64,000 nucleotides of DNA, from NCBI RefSeq assembly GCF_020921035.1, contig NC_063154.1, forward strand, positions 3,410,001 to 3,474,000. Reading direction: 5' to 3'. Below are positions 1 to 10,745 of this stretch, piece by piece. Origin of the DNA: Rhodamnia argentea (taxonomy: Eukaryota; Streptophyta; Magnoliopsida; Myrtales; Myrtaceae). The position numbers and the translations under genes were made by a program. Positions within the stretch are counted from its first letter, which is position 1; every line of letters begins with the position of its first letter. A model generated the notes under the pieces. It saw only the letters and a list, made by a program, of their open reading frames with translations. It was not told the origin of the DNA and did no database searches.

Positions 1-1737
1 AATACCAGTCGAGGTCACAAAAATACAGAAAAATAGTCAGTATTTTTATTTTAATTCCCTTTTCATTTTGACCTCTTAAAATTTGAAAATTTCAATTCAG
101 ATTTGTGTGTTCCTTCACAAATGCACCCTGCAAATTAGACATAAAAATACCATTTGGGGTCATTTTATTTTTCTTTCGTCACTATTGAGGGTTGTGACAT
201 GATTCTCTTGTATTCCATTTCACATTCTGATCCAATTGCACTTTAATTTGCTCAATTTCGGCACTAGGGACTTAATTGCATAAAAAATCCTTTCACTTTA
301 GTCCCTAAAATGCCAAATTCGAAATTACATCTTTCTAAAAAATACCCACGGAACCCCAAGACTTCTATCCTATATTTTTTGACCTTCTGAATCTAATGAC
401 GGGCTCAATTGATGATAATTCTTTCATTAAGGACTCCAATTTTACAAAAATCACTTTCGGATCCTACCCAACATTTGGGATTTTCACTCAATTCCTAGAG
501 TATTTTTCACAAAAAACCACATTTCCAGAAGGAATCCAGGATGGGAAAGTGATTTTTGACACCAATTTCGCGAAAAAATGATGTCTGCAAGGTCAATTAT
601 GATACTTTTCTGGCGAACCGGGTTTTCCGGGTCGGGCGGATCCGACCCGGTAACCCGGAACTGTTCATCATCTTCCCCAAAATCCCACGTGCGCAAGATA
701 GAGAGAGCAGGTCAGTTTCTCAAACGGCTTTTCCTCAACAAAAAGGGAGGAAGCTTCCAGAAGAAAGAATCAGTTAGGGGAGGTGAACAAAAAGGAAAAA
801 GTACTCGCAAAGTGGAGGGGAAAAAAACAGAAGGAGAGATTGGGGCGGAATAGAGAGAGAGAGAGAGGAGTAATCGCAAAGGGGAAGGATGGCCATTGTT
901 GAACCTCGACGACGAACTTCAGAGCGGGATACTCCATTCCCCAAACGATTGCAAGCTGGGGAGATCATCGGGTGAAGTTTTCTGCGACCTCGAAAGATAG
1001 CCGAACCTCTCGAAGTTGAAACTTCATTCACGAAAAAAGGTAAAAGTCGCACTCGAGCTTCGTAGAACTTCATTAATGGCGGATTCGTAGCTTCGATGTA
1101 TTTTCTTTGATTTCTTTAGTTTATAATCGTTCTCGACCATACACTGAACTCGCCTATGCGTTTGCTTTGCATTGATTTGGCTTAAAACTCCCGAGTCCAT
1201 CCCTCAACTCTTCCGGACTGGATGCGACCTAAATCGCTCGTTTCAAACAAAATCAAAACCATTGGCTCTCCAGGTAAGTGAACCCGACCTCCATGGATGA
1301 TGTTTGGTTATTTAGTTTGGGCCTCAATTGTGAATATCAGGAGATCGGGTCAGGTGAATGTCTGCTACTGCTCGTGTTCATATAAGTCAGTTGCAGACCA
1401 TCTTTTTCTTCTGAATCTTTAATATGTTGGTTCTGAGGTTGAGTTGATTCAGTTTGCTGTCAAACCGAAGCATTTTTGTGTAGTTTAGAATCTGTCTCGG
1501 TGTTTTCGGCGACATTCCGGCGTTTTCGTCGGACGTCACTCGGTGGCCGATCCTGTACAGGGTCGACTTTAGGTTAGTTCAAGTGGATTCTTAGATTGAA
1601 TCTGGTATATATAAACAAGAAATCGACAGGAAGTCGTTTGGTGCGAAGATATTGTATTTCCGAATCGGTTTTGACGCCGAAATGCGACTTCCGGCGAGGC
1701 GCCCGTGACGGCGCCGGTCATCTTCCACGGCGAAGCG

Positions 1738-1768
1738 TTGACCGGTCAACGCGAGTTGACCGAGTCAA
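1738..1768. promoter_or_regulatory. Cluster of four W-box cores
   Basis: Within 31 bases there are TTGACC (1738), its reverse complement GGTCAA (1744), TTGACC (1756) and AGTCAA (1763). W-boxes are the binding sites of WRKY transcription factors. The cluster lies in the presumed LTR promoter region, so it may give the element stress-responsive transcription. Function is inferred. Confidence 0.35.
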
Positions 1769-1872
1769 CGCTTACGTGTCGCCGACGTGGCGTACACGTG
1801 ACGCACACGTCGGCAAATAGTTATAACAAATAACAAAAATAAAAAAAAATTTAATCCGACAGTCCAAGGTCT

Positions 1873-2222
1873 GCCACGTGTCGAGATCCTGGCTTTTTCG
1901 AAAATAAAATGATTTTCGAAATTATTCATTTTTTGAAAAATAAAAAAATCCGATTTTTGTGATCGCGCGGCCCAGGTTTGGCCGCGTGTCACTATTCCGA
2001 TCGTTGGATCAATTTTTGAATTTCGGATAATAAATATTAATAAAAAAATCATTTTCCGAATAAAAAATAATACTTTTGATCTGACGGTCGTGGACTAGCC
2101 ACGTGTCTTTATCCTGACCGTAGACTCATTCTTAGATTAGAGAGTTGTGATTTCGCCACGTGGCGAATCCTGAGCCATAAATTTTGACTTCCGATCGGAG
2201 GGTCCAGAGAGCGCCACGTGGC
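1873..2222. promoter_or_regulatory. Array of five G-box-type motifs
   Basis: GCCACGTGTC at 1873, GCCGCGTGTC at 1981, GCCACGTGTC at 2098, GCCACGTGGC at 2155 and GCCACGTGGC at 2213. Spacings are 108, 117, 57 and 58 bases, close to one or two multiples of about 57. Short flanking words (ATCCTG, GACGGTC-like) recur too, so this is probably a decayed short tandem repeat that carries one CACGTG per unit. G-boxes bind bZIP and bHLH factors. Confidence 0.42.
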
Positions 2223-2335
2223 ACAATCTGAGACGCACATTTCATTTTAGGTGGGAATTTTCAAAAATTCGAGCGCAAATGTTCGGGCGACGTCGTTTTG
2301 GAGAGAGGTCGGTCCGGGCGCGGATTCGGACCGGG

Positions 2336-2383
2336 TTGACTGGTCTGTGGACCGGGTTGACCGGTTCGTTGACTGCGTTGACC
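2336..2383 (+). promoter_or_regulatory. Second W-box cluster
   Basis: TTGAC cores occur at 2336, 2357, 2369 and 2378, all on the plus strand and within 48 bases, in a GGTTGACC-rich stretch. Same interpretation as the first cluster: possible WRKY-responsive LTR promoter sequence. Confidence 0.33.
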
Positions 2384-3172
2384 CGGTCCAAAAAAAATAA
2401 ATAAAATAATAAAAAATAAAAAATTCGAAAAATCATAAAAAAAAAAATTCAAAAAAAATTAGGAAAAATTGTAGAAAATTCCTAAAAATTCCAAAAATTC
2501 CCAAAAATTGAGGAATGACCACAATCAACTGGCCAATCCTATTTTTGAGATTTCTTTTCCCAATCTTTCCAAAAATGACAATTTTACCTTTAAGGGGATA
2601 ATTTGTCTCCAAAAATTCTCAAAAATTTCAAAAAATGTCGAAAATTAGGAAGTGGGTCAGTTTAAATAGCCAATCCTATTTTTCAACATTTCTCACCCTA
2701 AATCTTTTCCGAAATGACTATTTTGCCCTTTTTGGCAAATCGTCCCCAGATTTTCTTAAAATTACGATTTTGCCCCTCATGGGTGAATCATTTCCAAATC
2801 ACTCCCGACCCTCTCTTATACTTTGAATACCCTTTCTCTAAGCCAATAGGGCTATATTATGAATGTCATGCCAATTTGATGTGATTTATTCGCATATTAT
2901 GGATTCCTTGATTTGCGCATTTACTTTAATTAATTGTGATTGCTAAGATAGTCATTCTCATCCGCATGAATTCCTAGATTTAGGATTCGTACCCCACTCA
3001 TCTGCATGAAATCCGAGGTTAGAAAATTCAGTCAACTTAGGTACCGAAAGGGCGTCAACTACGATAGTTGGCGTAACTAAGTCCATGATCCCACTTTTCT
3101 GGTTCTCGCAGAATCGAATAGAAGCTCCCAACTATTCGATAATGTTTCCAATCGTACCTTCCACGAAACGAT

Positions 3173-3185
3173 TGGTGGCGACTCC
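3173..3185 (+). other. Candidate retroelement primer-binding site
   Basis: TGGTGGCGACTCC. The TGGCGACTCC core resembles the tRNA-Arg-type primer-binding sites I remember for Tat/Ogre elements, and it follows directly on the LTR-like sequence. It has not been aligned to a tRNA 3' end. Confidence 0.3.
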
Positions 3186-3514
3186 AAGGCATGCACACGT
3201 AGCACATGCCACTAGACCACACCGAAGGTCGACTACGATATCATCCGTTGCGATTTGGGTAATGGGCCTTGGGAGAGGCCCGCGTCCGAAGGTCCACAGG
3301 CAACTGGGCCGGAAGGGCGACCCATTACCCCTCGATCTCCCGCCGACAAGATCGGGTCGCGACATCTACAAGCTAGAGTTGTTTGATCCGAGCTTTCATC
3401 CAATATGATTCTCTTGGGATGGAATTGGACTCGTGAAGATGTTTTGGCTGAAATATTTGTTTCTTATCAATTCATCAAACTCCACAATCCAATCGCAAAA
3501 GTCGGTCACTTTAC
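3186..3514. other. Retroelement leader-like stretch next to the hexosaminidase fragment
   Basis: Non-coding as far as I can see. The first 190 bases look like the untranslated leader of the same element. The last 100 bases before 3514 probably belong to the hexosaminidase intron, because they follow a good 5' splice site on the minus strand. Confidence 0.3.
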
Positions 3515-4082
3515 CTCAATTGTCGCCTCTCCGTTGATCGACTTCCCATCACTCTCCGTCACAAGCAAAGTATAGCTCTCATCCACCCCAAGTTGAAGCT
3601 GCAAAAGAAAGACGCACGCTAACCAACAACTCAAAAATTTCACATGGCGCGCGCGCCAATTTCCGCCAACTCATTCAAGTAAGTGGAAAAATTGTAAATG
3701 TATCCACATCGCAAACCGCACGAACCTCTTCATTCCCCGAGCGAACCACGATCCTCAGCCTCCCGATGTCGTACCCCGACGCCCTCTTCCTGAGCGTGTT
3801 GAAGATGGAGAAGACGCCGCTGTGCTGGAAGATGATGCTCTTGTACCGGTCGAACGCGTCCTTCACGATCCTGGAGCCCCCGCCCTCGCCGCCGACGACG
3901 AGCGCGAGGGCGGGATCGACGGAGAGGGTGTCCCCGCCGGTGGTGAACTCCGCTGGGAGCGGCCAGAGGTACGTGAGCTCGCCGCCACCTCCCGACGCGA
4001 GGCTCAGCCGGAGGAGGAGGAGGAGGAGAGCGAGGACGACGAGGCAGAGGACCTGCCTGGGAGGCGAATCGGGCGGGGGCAT
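3515..4082 (-). CDS. Beta-hexosaminidase (HEXO1-like), first two exons only
   Basis: N-terminal part of a plant GH20 beta-N-acetylhexosaminidase, which trims terminal GlcNAc from N-glycans in the vacuole or apoplast. Exon 1 runs 4082 to 3726 (119 codons): a hydrophobic signal peptide at residues 11-29, then a YLWPLPAEF motif, SVDPALALVV and a KSIIFQHSGV stretch typical of the HEXO1 N-domain. Exon 2 runs 3598 to 3515 (28 codons, LQLGVDESYTLLV...GEATIE), between a TTTTGCAG acceptor and a GAG|GTAAAG donor, both phase 0. The next expected exon (ANTVYGALRGLETF in relatives) and the catalytic TIM barrel are not in the remaining 3.5 kb, which is retroelement-like. Either intron 2 carries a large insertion and the gene continues outside the window, or this is a 5' gene fragment. 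Family call is firm; whether it is functional is open. Confidence 0.85.
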
Positions 4083-5234
4083 GGCTACGGTTGGCGGATG
4101 GATCGAAGGAGGAGGAGGAGGAGGTTTGGAGAGTTGGAGATGGAGTTGGAGTTGGAGATCACATGTTGGGCGTTAAAAGGGAGTGTTGAAAATGAGGAGA
4201 TAATGTTTGGAATCTCTCTGCCCGTCCACCAACGTCTCCCTCTTCCATTTTTTATTTTTTTTATTTTTATACCCTTTTATTTATTTTTTTTTTTTTTGTA
4301 GCTTAGTCTGTTGGTTTCTGGCGATTTTTCCATGTTACTTTAGGAGGAAAGAACGGAATCTCAACGTGGTGGTGATCACGGGAACGGCGAGTAATCAGTT
4401 GCCGATTCAGGAAAATGGACTCGCCTCCCACGAGTGCAATCCACTATTTTCCTCTCCACTCCGTTGACCATCCTTTGTGAGATAAAATCATGCGGTCCAG
4501 CTTGCACCGTTACGATTTGCTTGTTATGGTGCCGTTACGCTAGGCGAGTCCATTCTTTCTTTCTAAAATATCATGGAAAAATCGCCACAAACTTAGAGAC
4601 AAAACTCAAAAAACCGAAAAAAAAAAATACATATTGAGTTTCCATTCCACATCGGGCAAGGGTGCCCAGATCTGAACGGCGCCGGCCCTCGTGTGGGGCC
4701 GGTGACCCTCACTAGGATCGGGAGAGGCTCGTCCAGATTGGGGTGCCCTCGCTCGAGCCTAGCGAGGGTCCCCGGCCCTTGCTTGGGGCCCGTGGTCGGC
4801 AAGTAGTAGAAACCTAGGCACTGCCTTTTTCTTTTTTTTTTTTTTCAGTTTTGTTTCTTTTTATAATTGCTAACTTTTTCTCTTTCGGTTTTTAAATATA
4901 TCTTAGAAGAGTTCTGAATAAATAATAATAATTAATGTCGCATAGGAGAGAGAAATTAATTTAAAAATTACCACGTCAACATTTTCTATTAATCAAACCG
5001 ATCATGTTAACGAAATGGCTTGATTTTACCAACTTAACAAGTTTTAGGACTCGATGAGGATGGAGTTGTGGGCGAGAGAGTTGGCAGGCGAGAGCCTGTG
5101 TTGAAGAGCTCGAGTTGTCAGAATGTGAGGTTGTCAAGGGACCATGTTGTAGAGGGGAGAGAGAGAGAGAGAGGGTTCTTTAGGGGGGGTGGTGCAGGGA
5201 CGGCAGGGTTGGTGTTGGCGGGGATGAAGGTGGT
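4083..5234. other. Upstream flank of the hexosaminidase gene, with a GC-rich repeat fragment
   Basis: 4083-4300 is purine-rich on the plus strand and ends in poly-T; it is the likely promoter and 5' leader of the minus-strand gene. About 4655-4805 is a GC-rich block rich in GGCCCTCG/CGAGGGT words, like the cores of the elements at 7641-8288, 12906-13482 and 32336-32907. No other gene is visible. 5158-5173 is a short GA run. Confidence 0.4.
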
Positions 5235-5448
5235 GGAGACGGGGAGCATCGAGGGGTTGATGGCGGAAAGGATGGAGACCTGTTAAGAATCGCGCACCAA
5301 TACCAGAAAATAATCCAAGCAAACAATCCACATGTGTTGGCGGAGACGGGGAGCATCGAGGGTTGATGGCGAAGAAAATGGAGACCTGTTAGGAATCGCG
5401 CACCAATACCAGAAAATAACCCAAGCGGAACAATCCACAAGACAGATT
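5235..5448. repeat. 107-bp direct tandem duplication
   Basis: GGAGACGGGGAGCATCGAGG at 5235 recurs at 5342, and the copies continue in register (period 107) through AATCGCGCACCAATACCAG and AACAATCCACA. Both copies contain a TGTTA(A/G)GAATCGCG word that looks like the 5' edge of an LTR. Sequence after the second copy (5450-5620: 'ACATCTCCCCGCAGAGACA', 'TTGATGAACTTATCACAAGA') looks retroelement-derived but cannot be classified. Confidence 0.6.
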
Positions 5449-7640
5449 CTAATAATAAAAAACACATCAAAAAATTTGTTATCGAAGTTCACCTAAATTT
5501 GGGCTACATCTCCCCGCAGAGACACCCTGCGAATCCATTGGTCTTCGAGAAAGCAGGGATACAATTGATGAACTTATCACAAGATCGAGGCATAAATAAA
5601 TTGAGAACATTCCGAATGCCGATTCTCCTCTTCTTCTTTTTTCTCTCTAAATCTGTTGTGACCCTACGCTAAATATTACTGCATATATGCGCTAAATATT
5701 ATGCTGCTACTCTACGTTAAATATTAAAGTGAACTAAAGTGAAAAGACAAAAAAAAAAAGAATCTTAATAAAATATTAGGCTTCACCCGCCAACAAAAAC
5801 TCAGTTGCGAGTCAGCTGGAAGGCGCTCGAGGATGTTGCTGGCTCGCCGGAGGAGGAAGAAGAAATTAAAGCGAGAGAAGAGAGAGGAGCAGGAGCGGAA
5901 TGAGAGATGGGATCACGGCCAGTCGTGCATACGTGACACTGCGTTGCCCATCCTGTTGACCAACCTTTGCAAAATAAAATCCACTCCTTTGCCCATCATG
6001 TTGACCATCCTGTTGACCGTAGAGAATTTTTGTTAGATTGCACGAGTGGGAAGCGGTGTTATTCCCACAGGAAGGGACAGAGATTTAGAAATGGAATTAT
6101 ATTTAGGAAGAAAACAAACTTGTCGTCTCCAGGACGGCATTCGAACTCGCAGTAATGTAGTCACGGTAGGCCCGTTAAATGGATGGGGTGGATCGGGTAA
6201 AAAAAAATGATCCGACCCGAATTTTTTTTTTTTTGTGTAATAGAATTTTAGCGATTTGATCCGACCCGACCCAACTTATATTACTAAAAACACATTCATA
6301 TCAACACCAAAAAAATTAACTTACATTGATCTCTTCATAAGAACATCTTTCTTGGATATATTATTGGATTAACACAATAAAAAAATGCCAAACTAGTACG
6401 CTTATGATAAATTTACCTCAAACTAATTTTTTTATCATCAAAAACCTCAAACCGATACTCCCGTAACAAATTTACTCTACATTATTTTTCGTTAAATTAG
6501 GTTAATATCCCAAAAATTTTTAAACCGGTACAAGTGTGATAAACAAATTATAAAATTTACAAACCGATGCTCCCATCAAGCGCCACGTATCACCTAGCTC
6601 GATAATTTGACGGTAAAATTTAACGAAAAAATAGAGGGTAAATTTATCATAGGTATACTAGTTATAATTAAAAATAAAAAAAGGAAAATCAAACCTAAGG
6701 AGGCCGGCGGCGACGATTGACCAAGGCCGCCGGGATTTGGGCAACCGACAACGACGGTTGCTAGGCCGCACGACCCCAGGCAATCGTCGCTAGGGTCACA
6801 CGACCCCCGCAATAAGGCTCGAGGTCACGTGACCTAGGCGGTCCTCTCTTGGGCCGGGCGATCCCAAGCGGCCATCATTAAGGTCGCACGGGCCATGCGA
6901 CAACGCACTGGGGTTGGGCAACCCTCGGCTAGGGTCGTTTGGGTCGTACGACCCCCGACGGCTCTCGCCTGGGCTCGCACGGCCTAGGCAACGGTTGCCG
7001 AGGGGTCGCGCGGCCCGATCTCCGCCCTTTGGCGAGCCTCGGCTCATCGATCACCTAGGATTTCATGGATCGCCGATCACCTAAGATTTCATTTCTTTCT
7101 TTTTAAGTAAAAAATAAGGGACAAATTTGGAATTTAAATGAAAAAGTGAGCACATTATTGGAAGAAAAAACCCTAGCTCAGCAATTTTCAAGGCCAACGC
7201 TTATCCCAAAGCCCCTTGAGAATGGTTGTCAAATGCTTTGCATTTTTCTCAAGGAGCTTTGGGAAAGCTAAACCAAACCCATCCCATATTTAGGAAGAAA
7301 ACAGACTTGCTAAACGATATCGGCAAATGACTTGGATCGAAGCTAACACTGCGAGGTAAAAAAATTGCCTGGCAGTGGCTTCTCTCTCTCTCTCTCATTT
7401 CGCTAGCCTCAGGCGACCATAAATTTGGGGTCAACTATGGCCAGGCTATTCACAGTGGTCGCAAAACCTCCGTGGTGGCACAAGTTGCCTATGTGCTTCA
7501 TGGAATTATACAATGTACAAGATTTAAGTTTAGGTTTAGGTTTACGGCTAAATTTTGCAACAAAAAAAAAAAGGAAGCATTTCCCTCATTCTAAGATAAC
7601 GTGTTGATCAAGTGGTCTTGTTATGGAAGACATTTTTTAA
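5449..7640. other. Gene-free stretch of mixed repeats
   Basis: No gene is supported. 5660-5730 contains three degenerate GCTAAATATTA units. 6180-6265 is an inverted-repeat-like piece with GATCCGACCCGA words on either side of a poly-T run. About 6690-7070 is a GC-rich block made of GGTCGCACGGCC/CGACCCC words that can be translated in several frames but looks like repeat DNA. 7380-7396 is a TC run. AT-rich repeat arms flank the GC block. Confidence 0.4.
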
Positions 7641-8288
7641 GAAAAAATTACCAAAAAACTCCTAAATATATTGCAATTATGCTAATCTAGTTATAATTTT
7701 TTTTTTTTTTTGCCAATTGAATCCTAAACCTTTTGCATTTGTTCGAATTTAGTCATTTTGGCCAAAAATTGGTAGCATGGACGCCAACCATCTTACATGG
7801 CATTGCCAACGCCGATGTGGATTTGTTTAAAAAAATTTAATTTTTTTGAATTTTTCCGTCTTTTTTCTTTACTGTTTTTTTAATGGTCGGCATGAGGCCC
7901 ACGGTTATCGGCCGAGGCTCGGCAACCTCCAACGGCCATTGGGAGAGGGCTTGGAGCCCTCGCCGGAGGACAGCAGCCTCCTGCCGGCCATTAACAAAAC
8001 AAAAATAGAAAAGAGAAAAAAGAAGATATAAAAAATTAAAATATTTCACATTCAAAGCCGGTAGTGCCACATGGAACGGTTAGTCTATTGGCCGGCATTT
8101 ATGTCATCAATTTTCGCCGGAAAGACTAAATTGGTATAAATGCAAAAGGTCTATGACTCAATTGGTAAAAAAAACAATTTATGAGTGAATTAGCATAAAT
8201 TCAAAAATTTTAGGACTCAATTGAAAAAAAAATTATGACTAAATTAGCACAACTGTAATAAGTTTAGAAATTTTTTGGTAATTTTCTC
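7641..8288. mobile_element. Non-autonomous inverted-repeat DNA element with GC-rich core (copy 1)
   Basis: About 648 bp. The left end starts GAAAAAATTACCAAAAAACT; the reverse complement of the right end starts GAGAAAATTACCAAAAAATT, and the two arms stay alignable for over 50 bases (GTGCTAATTTAGTCATAA-like against ATGCTAATCTAGTTATAA). The centre (about 7880-7990) is GC-rich and may code short peptides in both strands, but no transposase is present. A clean target duplication could not be fixed. The same text, 'AGGACTAAATTGGTA' and 'CGCCGGAAAGACTAAATT', recurs at 32336-32907 and, shortened, at 15180-15415. Confidence 0.7.
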
Positions 8289-9974
8289 CACTTTTTAGTA
8301 ATAGTACCCAAATTGGGCTTCAAAATTGGTATGCTAATTATTTTGAGAAACTGTAAGTGGGCCTGTAATTTTTATTTTTTTTTGGTCATAAGCGGGCCTT
8401 TATTTAAGCGGGACATATAAAACACTTAAATTATAAGGCCTTTGCTAGCATAATAGTTATTAATTATTCTTTATCTATTTTTTGTGGCTCAATCTCTCAG
8501 TAGATAAAAAACTGTCCCTAAGCATATTTCTAACTATAATACGCTACATCACTTACTATATTAATTACGTAAATGAACCTTAACGTAATATTTTTAGTAT
8601 TCCTTTTACTAGGAACAGATAAAACAATATGATACACTTAAACAATACTCCTTTGTTGATGCCTGGAAGTACTTTCCTTAGTAAAACACAATGCAATAAA
8701 TTTTCAAAATGGAAATTACCATACACGTCGAACATTGCTTCGAAAAGGACGTAATTATGCAGGCTTAAGTGCACCACAAGTGCCATAAATTGTGTACGGC
8801 GCTTACTTTAGTGTAAATTCCAAATCGATCACTTTAGTGCTAAGTTTTTAACTCGTACTTAAGTGCCAACTTTTAAAAACATCTTTAGTGCCGGGGTGGC
8901 TTCGAAAATTGACCGTGCTATTTTTTATTAATATTTGAGTGTCGGTGAATTTGACATTAAAATGATCGTTTGTTTTTAAATATTGGCACTTAAATGATCG
9001 TTTAAAAAAAAAAATTGGCACTTAAGTGATCGTTTTAAAGTTTTGGCATTGATATGATCGAAGTTACAAAAACTTAACACTAAAGTGATCCATTTGAAGT
9101 TTTGGATAAAATGGGGCAACATGGCTTGGGGTGTAAGTCTAATTATGCATGCACGACTTTATTGGTCACTTTTCTGATCTGTTCTCTACGAGCACTGACG
9201 AGAGGAGATGCTACTGGGAGGAAGAGTTATTGTAGCCGCCGCTATGCAAGGCGGACCGAGTGCCTGCTCCAGATATCCAGGTGAACTGTTGAATACGACA
9301 TGAACATGTTCATGCTAAACAATACCTTCATAAAGCCGTTCCACGCTACTCTCTTCCTCAGCCACCGCCGGAGGAACAAGGCACAAGAGGAAGGGCAACC
9401 CTTGGTACTGGTTTAAGAGGAGCCCCCCCGTGGTCATGGGAACGGCGAACCCCAGCACCCTTGTCCATGGAACAGGGACGCTACTGGGTAAACAGGTTTG
9501 GGCCGGGACAAGTTGAACTTTCTGGCCTGAGAGCTTCCAGCTATCGTTGCGCTTCTGGTTCCATGCTCATTCGATGTGCGTATGGTTCCATCATCGATTG
9601 GCAGTGAGACGCCTACTACGACGTAGATGGAATCGTCCATCACTGGGCAGCGTGTTGGGCTAGCGCCATCGTGTGAAGCGGAGGCGGTGAAGCCGTTCGG
9701 GATGTGGCTGTTACATGATGGATGATGCAAGCGATGGAATATGGGAAGCGAGGTTGAGGAAGAATGAGATGAGCCATGAACGAGTCGCCGAAGTCCGATG
9801 AGCGGACATTTCTCGTTCGGGCAAATACTACTTCCCTCCCCTCGTATTCCCGTTCCTTTTTATACTGTCTGAAAATGCATGACGTGGAATACTGAAAAAT
9901 ATGAAAAGACGACCGATGCAGGAATATAATATATACGCACGGCAAAGTACCGTCGCCTCCGACCCAAAAAAAAG
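8289..9974. other. Gene-free stretch with a MITE-like repeat
   Basis: 8765-9100 holds repeated 'TTAGTGC' and 'CACTTAAGTGATCG' words: TTGGCACTTAA(A/G)TGATCGTTT occurs at about 8985 and 9014, with looser copies on each side. This looks like an element with internal subrepeats. 9100-9940 has short open frames on both strands with no recognisable domain. I see no gene. Confidence 0.35.
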
Positions 9975-10017
9975 TACCGTCGCCAAGTCAAGGCGCGATG
10001 TTAGTCCCCAACATTTT

Positions 10018-10745
10018 AGTCGCAGATGTTTTTTGGCACCCGGTCGCCTGGTGACGGGATGTTAGTCCATAATATTTTAGTCCGTTAGTTGCGTCACCAA
10101 CTTAAGGCGCGATGTTAGTCCGCAATATTTTAGTCGCAGATGTTGTTAGGCACTGCTCCATTGCCTAGCGACAAGATGTTCCATAATATTTTAGTCTGTT
10201 AGTTCCATTGCCAACTTGAGGCGCGATGTTAGTCCATAATAATTTGGAAATGGACCCCCGCGATGTTAGGAGTGACATGATCGATCCGGGTCATCCAAAT
10301 AAAAAATGGACGGCCTGGATTGATCCACATCACTTTTTTTTTTAAATTTTGAAATTTCCCACCAATTTTTTTTTCCCCCTTTTAAAATGTGATGTGGATG
10401 AATCCGGGCCATTCATTTTGAAATGGATTGCCCGGATCCCTCAATCTCATCCCTACCTTTGTGGTAGGGGATCCGGATCCTAATAATTTAGTCGCGGATG
10501 TACTTTGGCACCCCATCGCCTGGTGACGGGATGTTAGTCCATAATATTTTAGTCCGTTAGTTTTGTCGCCAACTTAAGGCGCGATGTTTGTCCGCAATAT
10601 TGTAGTCGTGGATGTTATTTGGCACTGCTCTATCGCCTAGCGACAAGATGTTCCATAATATTTTAGTCCGCTAGTTCCATCGCCAACTTAAGGCGCGATG
10701 TTAGTCCATAATAATTTAGTCGCGGATGTACTTTGGCACCGTGAC
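10018..10745. repeat. 228-bp tandem array built from two 114-bp halves
   Basis: Unit starts (AGTCGC(A/G)GATGT) lie at 10018, 10490 and 10718. Ignoring the 244 bases added by the MITE at 10246-10480 and its target duplication, the period is 228 bp both times. Each unit splits at 10132 into two related 114-bp halves that share GATGTTAGTCC, CATAATATTTTAGTC and CCAACTTAAGGCGCGATGTT. The third unit is cut short at about 10745. Partial repeats also occur just before (9975-10017) and after (to about 10810). Confidence 0.85.
10246..10480. mobile_element. 235-bp MITE inserted in the tandem array, with 9-bp target duplication
   Basis: TAATAATTT is present at 10237-10245 and again at 10481-10489. Deleting the 235 bp plus one copy restores the array text exactly (CCATAATAATTTAGTCGCGG, as found at the next unit). 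The insert folds on itself: GATCCGGGTCATCCA ... GATTGATCCACATCAC on the left against GTGATGTGGATGAATCC ... ATTGCCCGGATCC on the right. Outer ends GGAAATGGACCCCC and GGATCCGGATCCCC (reverse complement) are diverged terminal repeats. A 9-bp duplication points to the Mutator superfamily. Confidence 0.85.

Larger units (their letters stand above)
1..3172 (+). repeat. Long LTR-like sequence of a Tat/Ogre-type Ty3/gypsy element
   Basis: No protein can be read here. The last 300 bases have the look of plant Tat/Ogre LTR ends: a 'GGTACCGAAAGGGCGT' stretch near 3040, a 'TAGTTGGCGTAAC' stretch near 3065, then 'CTGGTTCTCGCAGAATCGAA', followed by a candidate primer-binding site at 3173-3185. The upstream part contains a GC-rich leader-like stretch (620-700), a GA run (about 852-867) and dense G-box and W-box motifs (separate entries). 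The left boundary is outside the window or not recognisable, so this could be a complete LTR, a solo LTR or a truncated element. Classification rests on remembered resemblance, not alignment. Confidence 0.42.

Noticed and set aside
3822..4301. 159-codon plus-strand open frame opposite the hexosaminidase exon
   Set aside because: It is the antisense of exon 1, Glu/Arg-rich because of the GC-rich signal-peptide codons; no domain.
10018..10745. CRISPR-like array of regular repeats
   Set aside because: The repeats are contiguous 114/228-bp tandem units without spacers, in a plant nuclear context.
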